Positions 14,081 through 15,837 of a stretch of 15,837 bases of DNA are shown here, piece after piece. Source of the stretch: Candidatus Omnitrophica bacterium CG02_land_8_20_14_3_00__42_8 (lineage in GTDB: Bacteria > Omnitrophota > Gorgyraeia > Gorgyraeales > Gorgyraeaceae); contig PEUD01000087.1 of assembly GCA_002780805.1 (NCBI GenBank), positions 1 through 15,837 of the forward strand, written 5' to 3'. The notes under the pieces were generated by a model. That model saw nothing but the letters and a program-made list of their open reading frames with translations. It searched no databases and had not been told where the DNA came from. The translations under genes were made by a program, and so were the position numbers. The number at the start of each line of letters is the position of its first letter. The first letter of the stretch is position 1.

Positions 14081-15282
14081 GGGTGTTATACATTTCTTAT
14101 GATGGTGCGCTTGAACCGCTGGGCCAATCACAGATAATAGCTTATCTTAAAGGCCTGTCTTTAAGCAGCGGTACGGAGTTTACGCTTATAACTTTTGAAA
14201 AAGAGCGCTATGCGCGCGATAAAAACGCCTGCAAAAAAGTTTTTTCTGACTTGGCAAGGCATAATATAAATTGGGTAAAGCTTACGTATCATAAAAACCC
14301 GTATGTTCTTTCAACTTTTTTTGATATATGCTTAGGTATGTTCTTTGCCGTAAGGGCTATGATGAGCAAAAAACATGATTTGCTGCACGCGCGCGCCTAT
14401 GTGCCAGCGCTTATGTGTTTTTTCCTAAAAAAGATGTTCGGCACTAAGTTTATATTTGATATGCGCGGTTTCTGGGCGGATGAAAGGGCGGATGCGGGTA
14501 TATGGAAAAAAGGCGGCATGTTGTATAAGCTGGTTAAGTTTTTTGAGAAAAAGTTTTTATACAGCTCAGATGTTGTTGTGATACTGACCGCGAAATCATC
14601 CGGCCATATAAGCGGTTTTATAAGGCCGGGTACAGGTATTTCGGTTATTCCGTGCGCCGCGGATTTAAACAGGTTTAAGTTTTATCCGGGGGCTTCTCTT
14701 AAGATGCGAAGAAGATACGGCCTCCAGGACAAGTTTATTTTTTTGCACGCCGGTTCGCTTGAAGGCTGGTATCTTGTAGATAAGATGGTGGATTTTTTTA
14801 AAATCGCAAAAAAGAATATGAGTAACGCCCACTTTTTTATACTGACGCATTCAAAGCCCGACCGCCTGCTGAAACTTATAGATGCCAAAGGCCTAAACCG
14901 CGAAGATTTTACTTTGGAGGAAGCCGCATACAGCGATATGCCTTTTTATATTTCCGCCGCGGATGCTGGATTGTTTTTTTTAATGCCCACATTTTCAATG
15001 CAGGCAACTTCTCCCACTAAAGTGGCGGAATACTTAGGCTGCGGCCTGCCTATAGTCGCAAATACAGGCATAGGGGATATAGAGGATTATGTGCTGGAAG
15101 GCGTGAGCGGATCGCTTGTAAGGGATTTTTCTAAAAACAGTTTTGACGCAGCCCTGGCAGGGATTTTGAATGTGTCAAAAAACATAAATACAAAACAGCA
15201 ATGCCGCAAAATAGCGCAGAAGAATCTTTCGCTGGATGCGGCCTTGTCCGAATATACCAATCTTTATGAGCTATTTATATAA
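14077..15282 (+). CDS. GT4-like glycosyltransferase (group 1)
   Basis: A 401-residue GT-B protein. The N-terminal domain starts RVLYISYDGALEPLGQSQI (2-20), and HARAYVPALM (105-114) and FDMRGFWADE (127-136) are characteristic of this subgroup. The C-terminal donor domain shows FLHAGSLEGW (222-231), SPTKVAEYLGCGLPIVANTG (312-331) and a GVSG loop (342-345). The second Glu of the EX7E motif is E318; at the first Glu position I read Ala310, so the classical pair is incomplete, which is not unusual for the SPTK-type subgroup. Expected to work at the cytoplasmic face on a lipid-linked glycan. AAGG at 14066-14069 is seven bases before the ATG; the gene overlaps its upstream neighbour by four bases and its downstream neighbour by 17. 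Sugar specificity is not readable. Confidence 0.88.
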   Translation: MRVLYISYDGALEPLGQSQIIAYLKGLSLSSGTEFTLITFEKERYARDKNACKKVFSDLARHNINWVKLTYHKNPYVLSTFFDICLGMFFAVRAMMSKKHDLLHARAYVPALMCFFLKKMFGTKFIFDMRGFWADERADAGIWKKGGMLYKLVKFFEKKFLYSSDVVVILTAKSSGHISGFIRPGTGISVIPCAADLNRFKFYPGASLKMRRRYGLQDKFIFLHAGSLEGWYLVDKMVDFFKIAKKNMSNAHFFILTHSKPDRLLKLIDAKGLNREDFTLEEAAYSDMPFYISAADAGLFFLMPTFSMQATSPTKVAEYLGCGLPIVANTGIGDIEDYVLEGVSGSLVRDFSKNSFDAALAGILNVSKNINTKQQCRKIAQKNLSLDAALSEYTNLYELFI

Positions 15283-15837
15283 AAAGGTACATTGTAATAT
15301 ATGCCATGTAGACGATACGATTTATATCGGTAAGCGCGCGCCTTCAGCTTATAATATACCGGATAATTTAAAGGCAGACATAGTAAAGTGTAAAAGATGC
15401 GGGTTGATGTATCCGGACCCCATGCCTTTTGCCGACGACGGCCAATTGCAGAAAAATTACGGTTCAGCCAAGGATTATTTTCCCAGCGAGCTGACTGCCG
15501 ATAGGTTTGATTTTTATAGGTCTATTTTGAAGCGCATGGAAAGGTATTGTAAAAAGGGGCGCCTACTTGATATAGGTTGTGGAAGAGGCGAGATGCTTTA
15601 TGTGGCTAAAGAAAGCGGATGGGACGTCTTGGGCGTTGATGTTTCAACAGGTTTTGCGGATTATGCCAGGCATAAGTTTGGCGTCGAAGTCGTTACCGGC
15701 GATTTGAAAGATATTAACCCTGCCTGCGGAAAATTTGATGCGGCAAGCTTGATATCTGTTTTACAGCATGCATATGACCCGGCCGGGCTACTGAAAAGCA
15801 TAAACCAAAAGCTAAAAAATGGCGGGTTATTATTTCT
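15266..15837 (+). CDS. Zinc-ribbon class I SAM methyltransferase, 3' partial
   Basis: The frame is open from ATG 15266 to the right edge, giving 190 residues. The N-terminus carries two CxxC pairs, C10/C13 (CNIC) and C42/C45 (CKRC), which should form a zinc knuckle, followed by GLMYPDP (46-52). The SAM domain has motif I LLDIGCGRGEML (100-111), the acidic residue D125 (GVDVS), GDLKDI (145-150) and the start of the ISVLQHAYDP region (163-172). This 'zinc ribbon plus methyltransferase' layout is common in polysaccharide and sugar-modifying loci. The start overlaps the GT4 gene by 17 bases, has no clear Shine-Dalgarno site and is probably translationally coupled. The missing C-terminus would hold the acceptor-specific part, so the target (sugar C- or O-methylation) is open. 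Confidence 0.85.
   Translation, partial: MSYLYKKVHCNICHVDDTIYIGKRAPSAYNIPDNLKADIVKCKRCGLMYPDPMPFADDGQLQKNYGSAKDYFPSELTADRFDFYRSILKRMERYCKKGRLLDIGCGRGEMLYVAKESGWDVLGVDVSTGFADYARHKFGVEVVTGDLKDINPACGKFDAASLISVLQHAYDPAGLLKSINQKLKNGGLLF

Noticed and set aside
15283..15300. Possible intergenic terminator after the second GT4 gene
   Set aside because: No stem is visible, and the stretch is inside the zinc-ribbon methyltransferase frame that starts at 15266.

Overview
The window is a continuous single-strand run of 14 genes, all on the + strand. They are packed end to end with stop/start overlaps or gaps of at most about 11 bases. The contents are those of a cell-surface glycan locus: two cytoplasmic GT4 glycosyltransferases, a sugar-modifying enzyme of the DegT fold, two SAM methyltransferases, a radical SAM/SPASM protein, three GT2 enzymes of the polyprenyl-phosphate-sugar synthase type, and five polytopic membrane proteins, four of which look like GT-C (GT39/PMT_2-like) transferases. 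The first gene is cut by the left edge and the last by the right edge, so the locus extends both ways. There is no tRNA, rRNA, mobile element, CRISPR array or convincing internal promoter or terminator, and no gene-free stretch longer than about 20 bases.

Layout: (3-1028) GT4 glycosyltransferase, 5' end missing; (994-1923) class I methyltransferase; (1946-3154) DegT/E1-like enzyme with His in place of the PLP lysine and a cysteine cluster; (3151-3879) DPM1-like GT2, then (3880-5553) GT-C protein; (5565-6503) GtrB/ArnC-like GT2 with two C-terminal membrane segments, then (6493-7830) and (7824-9275) GT-C proteins; (9262-9978) second DPM1-like GT2, then (9975-11033) radical SAM protein, (11043-12761) GT-C protein and (12764-14080) an unclassified membrane protein; (14077-15282) GT4 glycosyltransferase; (15266-end) zinc-ribbon methyltransferase, 3' end missing.

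Working model (inference): the three GT2 enzymes each charge a polyprenyl phosphate with a hexose, and the membrane proteins downstream of each use that lipid-linked sugar on the outer face of the membrane. This gives three 'donor synthase plus GT-C' modules in a row. The GT4 enzymes would build the backbone from nucleotide sugars. The DegT/E1-like enzyme, the methyltransferases and the radical SAM protein would make or decorate unusual (deoxy, methylated or otherwise modified) sugars. No flippase (Wzx or GtrA type) and no polymerase could be assigned with confidence.

Organism: the Shine-Dalgarno-like sites, one TTG start and dense operon packing point to a bacterium. The DNA is moderately AT-rich, with heavy use of AGG for Arg and ATA for Ile. 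My best guess is an uncultivated lineage such as Omnitrophota, where loci of this style are common, but this rests on overall impression only and is low confidence.
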